Assembly: GCF_005869225.1 (NCBI RefSeq)
Contig: NZ_SWFP01000014.1
Coordinates: 1 to 64,000, forward strand
Direction of reading: 5' to 3'
DNA: 64,000 nt
From: Dyadobacter bucti
GTDB taxonomy: Bacteria > Bacteroidota > Bacteroidia > Cytophagales > Spirosomataceae
Positions 1 to 6,388 of the stretch are shown here, one piece after another. Within the stretch, counting starts at the first letter, position 1, and each line of letters starts with the position of its first letter. A program made the position numbers and the translations under genes. A model generated the notes under the pieces. The model was not told the DNA's origin. It searched no databases and saw only the letters and a program-made list of their open reading frames with translations.

Positions 1-63
1 TCGTCATTGAACTATCTAAATCCAGCAGCTTTCGAGGCAGAATATTATCGGCAAACCGGCTGA
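1..63 (+). pseudogene. C-terminal end of an IS3-type transposase (cut by window edge)
   Basis: Frame 1 is open from the first base to a TGA at 61-63 and reads SSLNYLNPAAFEAEYYRQTG. Short stretches of the type 'SLxYLSPxxFE' close the integrase-core (OrfB) protein of IS3-family elements, so this is most likely the last 20 residues of such a transposase. Only the tail is in the window, so whether the full gene is intact cannot be judged. Confidence 0.6.
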
Positions 64-124
64 GAATTGAAGTTTTAAATATTTACTAACCCGCAAAAGT
101 GTAAACCAAAACGGAACCACGTCA
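1..124 (+). mobile_element. Right end of an IS3-family insertion sequence
   Basis: About 60 bases after the transposase stop, the sequence ends in ACGGAACCACGTCA. IS3-family ends read TG...CA, so the element probably stops near 124, where the degenerate GGTCATTTGTAGTC repeat block begins. The matching left end and the target duplication lie outside the window, so the boundary is inferred. Confidence 0.4.
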
Positions 125-300
125 GGTCATTGTAGTCAGGGATGGTTATGAATGGTCATTTGTAGTCGGGTATGGTCATAATTTGTAGTCAGCATGATCA
201 TGAATGGTCATTTGTAGCCACGGATGGTCATGTATTGGAACAATGAATGACAACACATGACTAAACATGACGACAAATGACAACTTCATGACCAAAAATG
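125..300. repeat. Degenerate GGTCATTTGTAGTC repeats with an inverted right arm
   Basis: Five to six imperfect copies of a unit like GGTCATTTGTAGTC run from 125 to about 235. From 242 to 300 the same words appear reverse-complemented (AATGACAAC, ATGACTAAAC, ATGACGACAA). The block could therefore fold into one long imperfect stem-loop. A related block lies at 16360-16565. No coding capacity is seen. It sits between the IS end and the 3' end of the MATE gene. Confidence 0.65.
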
Positions 301-301
301 C

Positions 302-1687
302 CTAGACCTTCACCAACTTCCATTTCCCAAGCCTGAACCGCCAGATCCCCATCAGCGCCAGCGTTGACTCCGCAATAGGTACCGACGCAAATACCCCTAC
401 CGGGCCAAGATCCAGCATAACGGCTAGCACATACGCAACGGGAATCTCAATCAGCCAGAAAGCGATAATATTCAAAACCGTAGGTGTTTTGGTGTCCCCC
501 GCCCCGTTCAGCGACTGTATCACGACCATTCCATAGGCGTAAAAACCGTAGCCAAGGCAAAGTACCTGCAGAGCCATTTTACCCGTTTGTACTACTTCGT
601 TATTTGTGCTGAACCAGCCAATAATTATCTCCGCGCCCGTAAACATGAACACCGACAACCCCACCAGGAATATCAGATTGTAAAACGCACATCTCCAGAC
701 TGATTTTTCTGCCCGGTCAGGTTTATTGGCGCCAAGGTTTTGGCCAACCAGCGTTGCAGCCGCATTGGCAAGTCCCCAGGCTGGTAACAGCGTAAACATA
801 ATCACACGGATGGCGATCGTATACCCGGCCACGACATCACTTCCAAACTCCGAAAGTATCCTCGTCAGGAAAATCCAGCTCGCCGAACCGATCAGAAACT
901 GCACTGTCCCGCCAGTGGCTACTTTCACAATTGTGATGATCGTTTCGCGGTTTGGCCGTAAATCCTCCCAGATCAGCCCCAATGTTTTGTGCACGCGGCT
1001 CAGAGAATACAATTGGTACCCCACGCCTACCGACCGCCCCATAGCTGTCGCAATCGCAGCCCCGGTCACGCCCAGCTCCGGAAAAGGCCCCACACCAAAA
1101 ATGAGGATCGGCCCTAGGATCATATTGAGCCCGTTTGCAATGATAAGCGACCGCATGGCAGTAGCGGCGGATCCGGCCCCGCGCAATGCACCACTCAGTG
1201 AATACAGTAATACTACCACGGGGCTGCTCAAAAACTGAATTCTGGCAAAATCTGTCCCGGTTGCAATAACCTTCTCATCGGCACCCATCATTCTCAATAT
1301 ATCACCGGCAAAAACAGCCCCGGTGACGGCCACAATTGAAGATATTACCAGCGAGATCAGGATTACCTGGCCTATTGCGTGCCGCGCCTGCGCAGCATTC
1401 CCTTCGCCGATACGCCTCGCGACCGTCGCGGTGGCAGCAGTACTTAATCCGATCGCAACGGAATAAACGAGCGTAATGACAGACTCGGTAAGACCAACCG
1501 TCGCGACCGCCTCCGTACTTACTTTTGAAACAAAAAATATATCGACTACGGCAAAAAGAGACTCCATGACCATTTCAAGGATCATGGGTACAGAAAGTAA
1601 AAATATGGCACGATTGATACTCCCGTCAGTAAAACTTTCCTCAGAGCCACGAACAGCCTGTAGAAGCAGTTGAAACCACTTTTTCAT
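302..1687 (-). CDS. MATE family efflux transporter
   Basis: A 461-residue polytopic membrane protein with about 12 hydrophobic segments in two similar halves. It begins with the MATE-type 'SINRAIFLLSVPMILEMVMESLF..VDIFFVSKVS' region and has the typical 'GAGDTKTPT' segment in the second half. Family members export cationic drugs, dyes or metabolites in exchange for Na+ or H+ across the inner membrane; the substrate cannot be told from sequence. Length is normal. It is monocistronic, and a 20-bp palindrome at 1722-1741 lies 35 bp upstream of its start codon. Confidence 0.93.
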   Translation of the reverse strand: MKKWFQLLLQAVRGSEESFTDGSINRAIFLLSVPMILEMVMESLFAVVDIFFVSKVSTEAVATVGLTESVITLVYSVAIGLSTAATATVARRIGEGNAAQARHAIGQVILISLVISSIVAVTGAVFAGDILRMMGADEKVIATGTDFARIQFLSSPVVVLLYSLSGALRGAGSAATAMRSLIIANGLNMILGPILIFGVGPFPELGVTGAAIATAMGRSVGVGYQLYSLSRVHKTLGLIWEDLRPNRETIITIVKVATGGTVQFLIGSASWIFLTRILSEFGSDVVAGYTIAIRVIMFTLLPAWGLANAAATLVGQNLGANKPDRAEKSVWRCAFYNLIFLVGLSVFMFTGAEIIIGWFSTNNEVVQTGKMALQVLCLGYGFYAYGMVVIQSLNGAGDTKTPTVLNIIAFWLIEIPVAYVLAVMLDLGPVGVFASVPIAESTLALMGIWRFRLGKWKLVKV

Positions 1688-1721
1688 GGATAAAATAAAA
1701 TTGAAATGATAAATAGAAAAA

Positions 1722-1741
1722 CTGCTGCTTTAAAGCGGCAG
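1722..1741. promoter_or_regulatory. 20-bp palindrome upstream of the MATE gene, candidate operator
   Basis: CTGCTGCTTT is followed directly by AAAGCGGCAG, a full dyad in which nine of ten pairs are Watson-Crick and one is G-T. It lies 35-54 bp upstream of the MATE start codon. Efflux genes are often controlled by dimeric repressors that bind such dyads. No regulator gene is adjacent, so the role is inferred. Confidence 0.35.
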
Positions 1742-2013
1742 AGAACGACCCGGAAAAGGATCAGAAAAAAACGGAGTGGTTGTTAACCGAGGATGAGCAC
1801 CAACATAGGCTTATAGAATTTGGGCAAAGATACAAAAGTAGTTTTTTAATATTCAAGCAAAAAAATGGATTTATTGAGATGTAAATGTATCTTCACCAGA
1901 ACCGTGCGTGAACTTTTGACCGGGATAAACCGTTGCCTCTCTACTTCTTGCGGTTCGTTCCGGCGCGATTGACGGGAACTGAATGACGTAATAATTGAAA
2001 TAAACAACTTTGC
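1742..2013. other. Intergenic region between divergent MATE and hflX genes
   Basis: With the palindrome, the MATE-hflX gap is 326 bp. Beyond the palindrome I see no RNA gene, terminator or supported small ORF. Promoters for both genes must lie here, but I find no convincing -33/-7 pair. Confidence 0.4.
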
Positions 2014-3249
2014 ATGATTGATAAGAAAAAACTGTATTCTACTGCCGTGAAGGCTGAAACCGCTGTTTTGGTAGCTGTAAGCACCCAGAAACAACCTGCT
2101 GAAAAAACAAGGGAATATCTGGACGAACTTGCGTTTCTGGCGACGACACTTGGGGTAGAAACCATTAAAACTTTCACACAAAATCTTGAACGGGCCGATA
2201 TACGGACTTACACCGGCAAGGGCAAGCTGGAGGAGATCCTGACGTTTGTCACTGCGACGCCGGTGGATATGATCATTTATGATGATGACCTCACGCCTTC
2301 GCAGGTTAGGAACCTGGAGGCGGTTTTCAAGGATATCAAGGTGATAGACAGAAGTTTGCTGATCCTGGATATCTTCGCGATGCGCGCACAGACTGCGCAA
2401 TCAAAATTACAGGTGGAGCTTGCTCAGTACCAATATATGTATCCAAGGTTAACCCGTTTGTGGACGCACTTAAGCCGGCAGTCCGGGGTGGGTGTAGGTA
2501 TGCGCGGGCCTGGGGAAACAGAGCTTGAAACGGATAGAAGGATTGTAAAAGACCGGATTGCTTTTTTAAAGGAAAAACTTGAAAAAGTAGACCGCCAAAG
2601 TACAACGAGGAGAAAGGAACGGGATCGGCTGGTGCGTGTCGCTATTGTGGGTTATACCAATGTAGGAAAGTCCACTCTGATGCGCGGACTCTCAAAAGCC
2701 GATGTCTTCGCAGAAAACAGACTTTTTGCTACCGTAGATTCTACGGTACGGAAAGTGAATATGGAAAATATCCCCTTTCTTTTGACGGATACTGTCGGTT
2801 TTATCCGTAAGCTGCCCACCACACTGATCGAATCCTTTAAGTCAACGCTGGATGAGGTGCGCGAGGCGGATATTTTGCTGCACGTGGTGGATATCTCGCA
2901 TCCGTCTTTCGAAGAGCACCTGGACGTTGTGAACAAAACTTTGGAGGAAATTGGCGCGGCAAACAAGCCTAGCATTCTGGTTTTCAATAAAATAGATCTT
3001 TACAAGCCCACCTACAATGATGATGATCCGGAAGAAGAACCTGCACCATCACAGGAAAGCACGCTGGCGCAATTAAAAAAGAGCTACATAGCTGAAAAAG
3101 CCGACCAGGTTGTGTTCATTTCTGCTGAGAAAAAAGAGAATATCGAGGAATTGAGGAACACCTTATTTGCATTGGTGAAGGAAAAACACTTTTCTATTTA
3201 CCCGAACTGGCTGGATTTAGGATATACCGCAGTACAAACTGAAGAATAA
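2014..3249 (+). CDS. hflX: GTPase HflX
   Basis: A 411-residue ribosome-associated GTPase; HflX splits or rescues 70S/50S particles under stress. Residues 1-200 form the HflX N-terminal domain and linker helices, with the signature MRGPGETELETDRR at about 163-176. The G domain follows: Walker A GYTNVGKST at 213-221, DTVG at 259-262 and NKID at 325-328. Length is close to other Bacteroidota HflX proteins. The ATG at 2014 gives the standard N-terminus. An acidic stretch (DDDPEEEPAP) after NKID is a local insertion. Confidence 0.96.
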   Translation: MIDKKKLYSTAVKAETAVLVAVSTQKQPAEKTREYLDELAFLATTLGVETIKTFTQNLERADIRTYTGKGKLEEILTFVTATPVDMIIYDDDLTPSQVRNLEAVFKDIKVIDRSLLILDIFAMRAQTAQSKLQVELAQYQYMYPRLTRLWTHLSRQSGVGVGMRGPGETELETDRRIVKDRIAFLKEKLEKVDRQSTTRRKERDRLVRVAIVGYTNVGKSTLMRGLSKADVFAENRLFATVDSTVRKVNMENIPFLLTDTVGFIRKLPTTLIESFKSTLDEVREADILLHVVDISHPSFEEHLDVVNKTLEEIGAANKPSILVFNKIDLYKPTYNDDDPEEEPAPSQESTLAQLKKSYIAEKADQVVFISAEKKENIEELRNTLFALVKEKHFSIYPNWLDLGYTAVQTEE

Positions 3250-3252
3250 TCA

Positions 3253-3284
3253 TTTGTAATTCAAATGATTTTTTGCCAGTTTTG
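3253..3284 (+). promoter_or_regulatory. Possible Bacteroidota-type promoter of the tRNA-Arg unit
   Basis: TTTG at 3253-3256 is followed 20 nt later by CAGTTTTG at 3277-3284, one mismatch from the Bacteroidota -7 box TAnnTTTG. Transcription would start just before the first tRNA-like copy at 3296, so that copy and tRNA-Arg would share one primary transcript ending at the terminator at 3463-3490. Confidence 0.4.
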
Positions 3285-3295
3285 CACCCCGATTC

Positions 3296-3386
3296 GACTG
3301 CGTAGTTCAACGGATAGAATAGGAGTTGTCGAACGCGACCCCGGCCTAAACTCTAGATATGGCAGCAGTCGAAATTGGGAATACAG
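3296..3386 (+). pseudogene. tRNA-Arg-like copy without a T-arm and with an anticodon-loop insertion
   Basis: The first 31 bases or so match the tRNA-Arg gene at 3387 (GACTGCG, the D-arm, GGAGT). A 17-nt insertion (GTCGAACGCGACCCCGG) then splits the anticodon loop, after which CCTAAACTCTAGATATGG resumes. The T-arm is missing. Instead GCAGTC at about 3364-3370 can pair perfectly with the 5' GACTGC, restoring a 6-bp acceptor-like stem. The insertion itself forms GTCG/CGAC. This is either a broken duplicate or a structured leader RNA processed from the tRNA transcript; it is not a canonical tRNA. Confidence 0.55.
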
Positions 3387-3458
3387 GACTGCGTAGTTCA
3401 ACGGATAGAATAGGAGTTTCCTAAACTCTAGATATGGGTTCGATTCCCGTCGCGGTCA
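3387..3458 (+). tRNA. tRNA-Arg (anticodon CCU)
   Basis: A complete cloverleaf can be drawn. The acceptor stem is GACTGCG/CGCGGTC with one G-U. The D-arm is GTTC/GAAT. The anticodon stem is GGAGT/ACTCT with loop TTCCTAA, placing anticodon CCU at 3420-3422. The T-stem is ATGGG/CCCGT with loop TTCGATT, and the discriminator is A. CCA is not fully encoded. It reads the AGG codon. An intrinsic terminator follows at once. Confidence 0.9.
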
Positions 3459-3462
3459 CCGA

Positions 3463-3490
3463 AGGTCAGGCTTTTTGCCTGGCCTTTTTT
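3463..3490 (+). terminator. Intrinsic terminator after tRNA-Arg
   Basis: AGGTCAGGC and GCCTGGCCT form a 9-bp stem with one G-U around a TTTTT loop, followed by a run of T. Almost identical copies close every downstream repeat unit. Confidence 0.85.
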
Positions 3491-3500
3491 GTTTTTATAC

Positions 3501-3600
3501 CTAGCGAGTTTCCTAAACTCTAGATATGGCCGGGCGGCCGGTGCCGTTCGATTCCCGTCGCGGTCACCGAAGGTCAGGCTTTTTGCCTGGCCTTTTTTTT
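3501..3600 (+). repeat. tRNA-Arg-derived unit A, 5'-truncated, with terminator
   Basis: It starts inside the tRNA anticodon stem (GAGTTTCCTAAACTCTAG) and keeps an uninterrupted CCU loop. It carries a 16-nt GC-rich insertion in the T-stem (CCGGGCGGCCGGTGCC), then the true tRNA 3' end TTCGATTCCCGTCGCGGTC. Its own copy of the terminator occupies 3571-3600. It is a hybrid between the real tRNA and the full units B-D and may be an intermediate of the expansion. Confidence 0.7.
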
Positions 3601-3753
3601 GTAGGTTTTATATAAAATGGAAGTTGTTCAAAGCATAGAACACGAGTTGTCGAGCGCGACCCCGGCCTAAACCCTAGATATGGCTAGGCGGCCGGTGCCG
3701 TTCGATTCCCGTCGCGGTCACACAAGGTCAGGCTTTTTGCCTGGCCTTTTTTT
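3601..3753 (+). repeat. tRNA-Arg-derived tandem unit B (153 bp) with terminator
   Basis: First full unit of the array. In order it holds an AT-rich start (GTAGGTTTTATATAAAATGG), a D-arm-like GTTC/GAAC, half the anticodon stem, an insertion with GTCG/CGAC, CCCGGCC, the tRNA anticodon 3' half, a GC-rich insertion, the tRNA 3' end and a terminator hairpin with T run at about 3725-3753. Unit B is the most diverged: D-loop AAAGCATA, CCCTAG for CTCTAG, and CTAGG for CCGGG. Confidence 0.75.
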
Positions 3754-3907
3754 GTAGGTTTTATATAAAATGGAAGTTGTTCAGCGCATAGAACAGGAGT
3801 TGTCGAGCGCGACCCCGGCCTAAACTCTAGATATGGCCGGGCGGCCGGTGCCGTTCGATTCCCGTCGCGGTCACCGAAGGTCAGGCTTTTTGCCTGGCCT
3901 TTTTTTT
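3754..3907 (+). repeat. tRNA-Arg-derived tandem unit C (154 bp) with terminator
   Basis: Same architecture as unit B. The D-stem GTTC/GAAC is a perfect 4-bp pair, better than the G-U-ended GTTC/GAAT of the real tRNA. CCCGGCC at the end of the first insertion pairs with GGCCGGG at the start of the second, closing a hairpin whose loop is the tRNA anticodon 3' half (TAAACTCTAGATAT). The terminator lies at about 3878-3907. TAGGTTTT near the unit start is one base from the TAnnTTTG box, so each unit might have its own promoter (speculative). Confidence 0.75.
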
Positions 3908-4061
3908 GTAGGTTTTACATAAAAATGGAAGTTGTTCAGCGCATAGAACACGAGTTGTCGAGCGCGACCCCGGCCTAAACTCTAGATATGGCCGGGCGGC
4001 CGGTGCCGTTCGATTCCCGTCGCGGTCACCGAAGGTCAGGCTTTTTGCCTGGCCTTTTTTT
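3908..4061 (+). repeat. tRNA-Arg-derived tandem unit D (154 bp) with terminator
   Basis: Last unit, nearly identical to unit C (TTTTACATAAAAA for TTTTATATAAAA at the start, CACGAG for CAGGAG before the first insertion). It ends in the AGGTCAGGC/GCCTGGCCT hairpin and T run at 4033-4061, after which the homology stops abruptly. No integrase, transposase or protein-coding ORF is associated with the array. Confidence 0.75.
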
Positions 4062-4140
4062 GTTGAGACACTTTCCAACATATGCCTATGCCAATCCCAA
4101 CGGGATGAAATTATTCTAGATCAACGGCATAGTAGTCAAA

Positions 4141-4200
4141 GCGGAAACCCTGAAAGGGTGATATAGTTTGACGAACGAAGTCACCCTCTCCGGGTTTCGC
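4141..4200. repeat. Imperfect 20-bp inverted repeat downstream of a membrane-protein gene
   Basis: GCGGAAACCCTGAAAGGGTGA at 4141-4161 pairs with TCACCCTCTCCGGGTTTCGC at 4181-4200. It contains the CCCTGAAAGGG core also seen in the REP-like elements at 50.9 kb. It lies at the 3' side of the minus-strand gene starting at 4828 and could protect or end that mRNA. Confidence 0.5.
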
Positions 4201-4231
4201 GTTTCGGTCCTGTTAGACCTGCAAAATCTCC

Positions 4232-4828
4232 TCAAACCCTTTTCGTCAACTTCCCGCATAGCCACAAAACAATCGCGACGTCGAAAATCATTGTAAAGGG
4301 GATTACGGTCAGGTTTTTGAGGAAAAACACAACGGGCATTCCGGAAGCAGATTGTACGAGGATATGGTTGTCTTTTAATGCTTGCAAAAATTTGTCGTTT
4401 GCGGCTACCATGGTGATACTCCGGTTTATCACAAATGCGATGCAGCTGAAAACAATGATACTCATCAGAAAAACTGCCCAATCATTGCTGAATGTCTTCA
4501 TTGTCGCAGCGCCTGCCTGGCGCCAGTCTTGAGTTTTCATCTTCAATATGCCGATAAAATTGCGGCCGCCCTGCCTGATACTCCCGAGACCGCCAATTAC
4601 CAGTAACGTCAATATCCGCGCAACAGCAACCAGCATCTCAAGAAACCAATATAGGAATGGCGAAACGGGACCGGCGGCTTTCATCTGAAAGGCACGCCCC
4701 AATGCGGCAACCAACATCAGAAATGTAATGGGACCCAGATACCTCAACCAGAACCGAAGCGACCATGCGAGCGGTTTGATCCATTCAGCTCTGTCGGATT
4801 TTTTATAGTTTTCTTTGCCGGGTAGCAT
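4232..4828 (-). CDS. Hypothetical multi-pass membrane protein
   Basis: A 198-residue protein with four likely transmembrane segments (about 30-45, 60-80, 115-135 and 165-190) and a basic cytoplasmic N-terminus. I do not recognise a family motif. It is monocistronic, divergent from the globin gene, with a 249-bp shared upstream region. No function is proposed. Confidence 0.7.
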   Translation of the reverse strand: MLPGKENYKKSDRAEWIKPLAWSLRFWLRYLGPITFLMLVAALGRAFQMKAAGPVSPFLYWFLEMLVAVARILTLLVIGGLGSIRQGGRNFIGILKMKTQDWRQAGAATMKTFSNDWAVFLMSIIVFSCIAFVINRSITMVAANDKFLQALKDNHILVQSASGMPVVFFLKNLTVIPFTMIFDVAIVLWLCGKLTKRV

Positions 4829-5077
4829 TTGTGTATCATGTTATTAGAGACTCCTATTCAAATTTAATCCAATTTCCGGTGTATAAATCAACTGCGTCCC
4901 CGGCAACTGCGCTAAACTCCGGAAAATAGATCGGGCCTTTTCAAAAAAACCGAAAAAACGGAGAAACAACACTTTTACACACTTCAAATCCATTTCCCCA
5001 CGCTTCAAAAAGAAAAAGTTGCCCCGGCGAAGGGTTTTGACAAATTTTAAATTAAAAATTAAAATACCTGACCCCTT

Positions 5078-5548
5078 ATGAATCCTACAAATGATCAAAT
5101 CAGACTGGTAAAACAGACTTGGAAAAGTATCCGTAATGTATCCGATTATATGCTCGGAGACGTATTTTACAGCAGGTTGTTTTCAGAAAATCCCGAACTG
5201 GAAAATGCTTTTTCGCCGGATATGGAAAATAATTACACGCAATTGAGGGAAATACTGGGTATGGCCGTAAACCGCTTCGACCGCCCGGAAGAGCTAAAAT
5301 TGGCCATCGAGTTGGTCGTCTTTGGTCAGAATCACAATATCAGGCCTGCTGATTACCATAAAATCGCACAGGCTCTGCTCTGGACCTTTCAACAAAAACT
5401 CGGAAATTATTACTGGACTCAGCAAATCCATAATGCCTGGGCAATGTGCATATCTGTTGTTACTTCCCACGAATTGCTACGTCTGAACAATGTACCAGGC
5501 CACGAACAGGAAAGAATCCGTACAGACCGCTGTGAGACATGCGGATAA
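5078..5548 (+). CDS. Single-domain globin
   Basis: A 156-residue protein that aligns over its whole length with bacterial single-domain globins of the Vitreoscilla/flavohaemoglobin type but lacks the reductase domain. FYSRLFSENPEL (Tyr31 as B10), His86 in FGQNHNIRP as the likely proximal haem ligand, and 'YHKIAQALLWTFQQKLG..W.....NAW' are the family landmarks; Gln55 is a candidate distal residue. The C-terminus has an unusual RCETCG tail. Such proteins bind O2 or NO. It lies 46 bp upstream of a LytTR regulator, so it may belong to a sensing or detoxifying unit. Confidence 0.85.
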   Translation: MNPTNDQIRLVKQTWKSIRNVSDYMLGDVFYSRLFSENPELENAFSPDMENNYTQLREILGMAVNRFDRPEELKLAIELVVFGQNHNIRPADYHKIAQALLWTFQQKLGNYYWTQQIHNAWAMCISVVTSHELLRLNNVPGHEQERIRTDRCETCG

Positions 5549-5594
5549 GCAACGCTATTTTTATAAACTTGTATACTGTTTTTGCCCCGTTGAC

Positions 5595-6368
5595 ATGATA
5601 AAGGCAATTATTATTGAGGATGAACATCTTGTAGCCAGGCAACTGGAAAGAAAAATAAGCCTGGTGGCAAATGATATATCCGTCATAGAAATCCTGCCCA
5701 GCCTGAAAACCGCACGTAAATGGCTGATGGAAAATGCCGAACCGGATTTGATCTTCATGGACATCCAGCTCAGCGATGGCATCAGTTTCGAGCTTTTTGA
5801 TTATTATGATCTTAAATGTGCACTCATTTTTACAACGGCCTATGATGAATATGCGATCCGTGCTTTCAAGGTCAACGGAATAGATTATCTGCTGAAACCG
5901 GTTGGCGAAAATGAGCTAAAAAAGGCTCTGGAAAAATGCCGCAGGCTGATCGGAAGTAATCCTGAAAATACATTGGCTGTGCAGGAACTGATTAAAGCTC
6001 TGGCCCTTCCCGGAGCTGCTCAACACAAGTACAAGGAAAAATTCATCATCAGTGTCCGCCATCAGTGGATCCCCATCGAAACCAGCAACATCGCCTGTTT
6101 TTCAAAAGATAACATTTATTACCTGCACACTTTCCAGGGCGACAGGCACGCACTGGACTACGACTCTATGGATCAACTGGAAGAACTCCTGAATTCAAGG
6201 CAATTTTACCGTGCCAATCGCCAGTATCTCGTCAATGTAGACGCAATTCAGGCCGTGAGGCTGCATGAAAATCAAAAACTGACGGTTATCCTCAAAAGTC
6301 CCCTGAAAATAGAAATTGATGTAAGCCGTGAAAAAGCCCCGGCGTTTAAAAAATGGTTTGACAGATAA
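5595..6368 (+). CDS. LytTR family response regulator
   Basis: A 257-residue response regulator. The receiver domain (about 1-120) has the acidic pair ED at 8-9, phosphoacceptor Asp56 in LIFMDIQLSDG, and the conserved Thr and Lys ('FTTAYDEYA', 'DYLLKPV'). The C-terminal LytTR DNA-binding domain spans about 155-257. An in-frame ATG exists at 5490 but lies inside the globin gene; the ATG at 5595 gives the standard MIKAIIIEDE start. It is followed 20 bp later by its likely cognate kinase. Confidence 0.93.
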   Translation: MIKAIIIEDEHLVARQLERKISLVANDISVIEILPSLKTARKWLMENAEPDLIFMDIQLSDGISFELFDYYDLKCALIFTTAYDEYAIRAFKVNGIDYLLKPVGENELKKALEKCRRLIGSNPENTLAVQELIKALALPGAAQHKYKEKFIISVRHQWIPIETSNIACFSKDNIYYLHTFQGDRHALDYDSMDQLEELLNSRQFYRANRQYLVNVDAIQAVRLHENQKLTVILKSPLKIEIDVSREKAPAFKKWFDR

Positions 6369-6388
6369 AGCTAACAGTAGATGAACAA

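Noticed and set aside
3296..3386. Group I intron in the anticodon loop of tRNA-Arg(CCU)
   Set aside because: Such introns are known at this position, but the insertion here is only 17 nt and the T-arm is missing, so it cannot be a self-splicing intron.
3501..4061. CRISPR array or attachment-site scars of an integrative element at tRNA-Arg
   Set aside because: The units are contiguous with no unique spacers and no cas genes. There is no integrase gene nearby, and att duplications would copy only the tRNA 3' end, not the D-arm, insertions and terminator.
4844..5098. 84-residue minus-strand frame between the membrane protein and globin genes
   Set aside because: It overlaps the start of the globin gene, is phenylalanine- and lysine-rich as expected from AT-rich promoter DNA, and shows no family features.
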